Shown here piece by piece: positions 4,576 through 6,195 of a stretch of 6,195 nucleotides of DNA. The position numbers were made by a program, and so were the translations under genes. Below the pieces are notes generated by a model that saw nothing but the letters and a program-made list of their open reading frames with translations, did no database searches and was not told the DNA's origin. Location of the stretch: positions 1 through 6,195 of the forward strand of contig CAMCUE010000072.1 of the NCBI GenBank assembly GCA_945878705.1, written 5' to 3'. How positions within the stretch are numbered: position 1 is the first letter of the stretch; every line of letters begins with the position of its first letter. This stretch comes from Ferrithrix thermotolerans DSM 19514 (lineage in GTDB: Bacteria > Actinomycetota > Acidimicrobiia > Acidimicrobiales > Ilumatobacteraceae).

Positions 4576-6195
4576 GTGGCAACTAAGCAACCGGAGCCGT
4601 TTGTAAATTCAACATTGTTGCCACTTGGCCCTGATAAAACTATCTATCGCAAGATTTCTGAAGATGGTGTCTCAACTGTTAAAACAGAACTTGGAACTTT
4701 CGTTCGCGTTGATTCGTCGGCAATTACTTTGCTTGCGCAGACGGCGATGCGTGACATCGCACATTTATTGCGCACTGATCATTTACAACAACTCGCCGAC
4801 ATTCTAAAAGATCCAGAATCAAGCGCCAACGACCGCTTTGTTGCACTCGATCTTTTAAAGAATGCCAGCATCTCTGCTGGCGGAGTGTTGCCAATGTGCC
4901 AAGACACAGGAACCGCAATTGTTAAAGCCGCCAAGGGACAAATGATATTCACCGGTGGCGGCGACGAAGAATCAATCAGTCGCGGAATCTACAACACCTT
5001 TCAAACTTCTAATTTGCGCTACAGCCAACTTGCCCCAATCACGATGTATGAAGAAGTGAACACAAATACAAACTTGCCAGCAGAAATAAAAATTTCAGCG
5101 ACTAATGGTGATGAGTTTAAATTTTTATTTATTGCCAAAGGTGGTGGCTCAGCAAACAAGAGCTACCTGTTTCAAGAAACTAAAGCATTGCTTAACGAAA
5201 AAGTATTGCTACCTTGGCTTTTCGACAAGATGCAAACGCTCGGCACATCGGCGTGCCCGCCGTATCACCTTGCTGTTGTAATTGGTGGAACCTCAGCAGA
5301 GTATGCAATCGAGACAGCGAAACTCGCCAGCACAAAATATTTAGACTCGCTTCCGACAGCAGGCTCGCCGACTGGTCATGCATTTCGCGATACCGATCTT
5401 GAAGCAAAAGTTCTTAAACTCGCCCAAAAAACAGGTATCGGCGCACAATTCGGCGGCAAATATTTCTGTCACGATGTTCGCGTTATTCGCTTGCCACGAC
5501 ACGGCGCAAGTTGCCCTGTGGCAATGGCTGTTTCATGCAGCGCCGATCGTCAAGCGCTTGGCAAGATCACCAAAGATGGTGTGTTTCTCGAACAACTTGA
5601 ACAAGATCCTGCACGGTTTTTGCCAGAGATAACTGACAATGAGTTATCGGCTGATGTTGTGAATATCGATTTGAATCGCCCGATGAGTGAAATTCGCGAG
5701 ACGCTTTCAAAATATTCCGTGAAGACGCGAATCATGCTGACCGGCCCAATGGTTGTCGCGCGCGACATTGCACACGCAAAACTTAAACAACGACTCGATG
5801 CCGGTAATGGTCTGCCTGATTATTTAAAAAATTATTGCGTTTACTATGCCGGCCCAGCAAAAACTCCGACAGGTTTTGCATCTGGTTCATTTGGCCCGAC
5901 TACTGCAGGTCGAATGGATAGTTATGTTGACGAGTTTCAACGCGCAGGTGCGAGTTTGATCATGCTCGCCAAAGGCAATCGCTCGACACAAGTTACACAA
6001 GCCTGCAAAACACACGGTGGCTTTTATCTCGGATCAATTGGTGGCCCGGCAGCGCGACTCGCGCAAGACTGCATTACCAAAGTTGAAGTTCTCGAATACG
6101 AAGAACTCGGCATGGAAGCCGTATGGAAGATCGAAGTCAAAGACTTTCCGGCGTTCATTGTGGTTGACGACAAGGGTAACGATTTTTTCGAAATT
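4576..6195 (+). CDS. fumA: fumarate hydratase, class I (4Fe-4S dependent), 3' end cut by window
   Basis: It catalyses reversible hydration of fumarate to L-malate in the citric acid cycle, in the cytoplasm. The visible 540 residues align along their whole length with my memory of E. coli FumA (about 548 residues), so only about ten C-terminal residues and the stop are missing. The three cluster-binding cysteines are C108 ([12 protein letters not shown]), C227 (GTSACPPYH) and C313 (RHGASCPVA). Other family segments are [11 protein letters not shown] (189-198 region), [78 protein letters not shown] and [12 protein letters not shown] near the end. GTG 4576 is the first possible start because an in-frame TAA lies at 4564-4566. 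The frame reads intact to the window end. Class I fumarases can also hydrate mesaconate, which could matter beside ethylmalonyl-CoA genes but is unproven. The cluster is expected to be oxygen-sensitive. Confidence 0.96.
   Translation, partial: MATKQPEPFVNSTLLPLGPDKTIYRKISEDGVSTVKTELGTFVRVDSSAITLLAQTAMRDIAHLLRTDHLQQLADILKDPESSANDRFVALDLLKNASISAGGVLPMCQDTGTAIVKAAKGQMIFTGGGDEESISRGIYNTFQTSNLRYSQLAPITMYEEVNTNTNLPAEIKISATNGDEFKFLFIAKGGGSANKSYLFQETKALLNEKVLLPWLFDKMQTLGTSACPPYHLAVVIGGTSAEYAIETAKLASTKYLDSLPTAGSPTGHAFRDTDLEAKVLKLAQKTGIGAQFGGKYFCHDVRVIRLPRHGASCPVAMAVSCSADRQALGKITKDGVFLEQLEQDPARFLPEITDNELSADVVNIDLNRPMSEIRETLSKYSVKTRIMLTGPMVVARDIAHAKLKQRLDAGNGLPDYLKNYCVYYAGPAKTPTGFASGSFGPTTAGRMDSYVDEFQRAGASLIMLAKGNRSTQVTQACKTHGGFYLGSIGGPAARLAQDCITKVEVLEYEELGMEAVWKIEVKDFPAFIVVDDKGNDFFEI

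Noticed and set aside
5192..5768. Small minus-strand and alternative-frame open frames inside the fumarase region
   Set aside because: The fumarase frame is continuous and conserved throughout, so these are antisense or out-of-frame shadows.

Overview
The window (about half G+C) looks like a piece of an actinobacterial chromosome, possibly a lower-GC planktonic lineage such as an Acidimicrobiia relative. This placement is an inference from the gene set, the moderate G+C, and a recurring TANNNT -10 hexamer lying 6-8 nt before start codons with little Shine-Dalgarno signal, the arrangement typical of leaderless actinobacterial genes. No phylogenetic marker is present, so the taxonomy is tentative. 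The stretch is densely coding, with no gene-free gap above 76 bp and no RNA gene, mobile element or CRISPR array.

Layout. Bases 1-1455 (+) hold the 3' part of an acyl-CoA dehydrogenase with an N-terminal extension, best read as (2S)-methylsuccinyl-CoA dehydrogenase (mcd). It converges, across 20 bp with a small hairpin, on a minus-strand pair: a CoA-ester lyase of the malyl-CoA/beta-methylmalyl-CoA lyase type (mcl1, 2215-3150) followed by a HAD-superfamily hydrolase-like gene (1476-2183). Upstream of mcl1 is a 76-bp spacer with three tandem 26-bp units, each carrying a short palindrome. Next comes a minus-strand gene for an IF-2B/sugar-phosphate-isomerase-like protein of unknown function (3227-4021). 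It is transcribed divergently, from a 39-bp shared promoter region, from a thioredoxin-fold-like protein lacking a CxxC motif (4061-4549). The last gene, from 4576 to the window end, is a near-complete class I (4Fe-4S) fumarate hydratase, missing only its extreme C-terminus.

How the genes work together. Mcd and Mcl1 catalyse late steps of the ethylmalonyl-CoA pathway of acetyl-CoA assimilation: methylsuccinyl-CoA to mesaconyl-CoA, then (after hydration by Mch, not seen here) cleavage of beta-methylmalyl-CoA to glyoxylate and propionyl-CoA. Fumarase handles fumarate formed from the succinyl-CoA end product. The window therefore reads as a central-carbon locus. The least explained parts are the divergent IF-2B-like/thioredoxin-like pair and the repeat array in front of mcl1. 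I see no clear sign of a new defence or mobile system.
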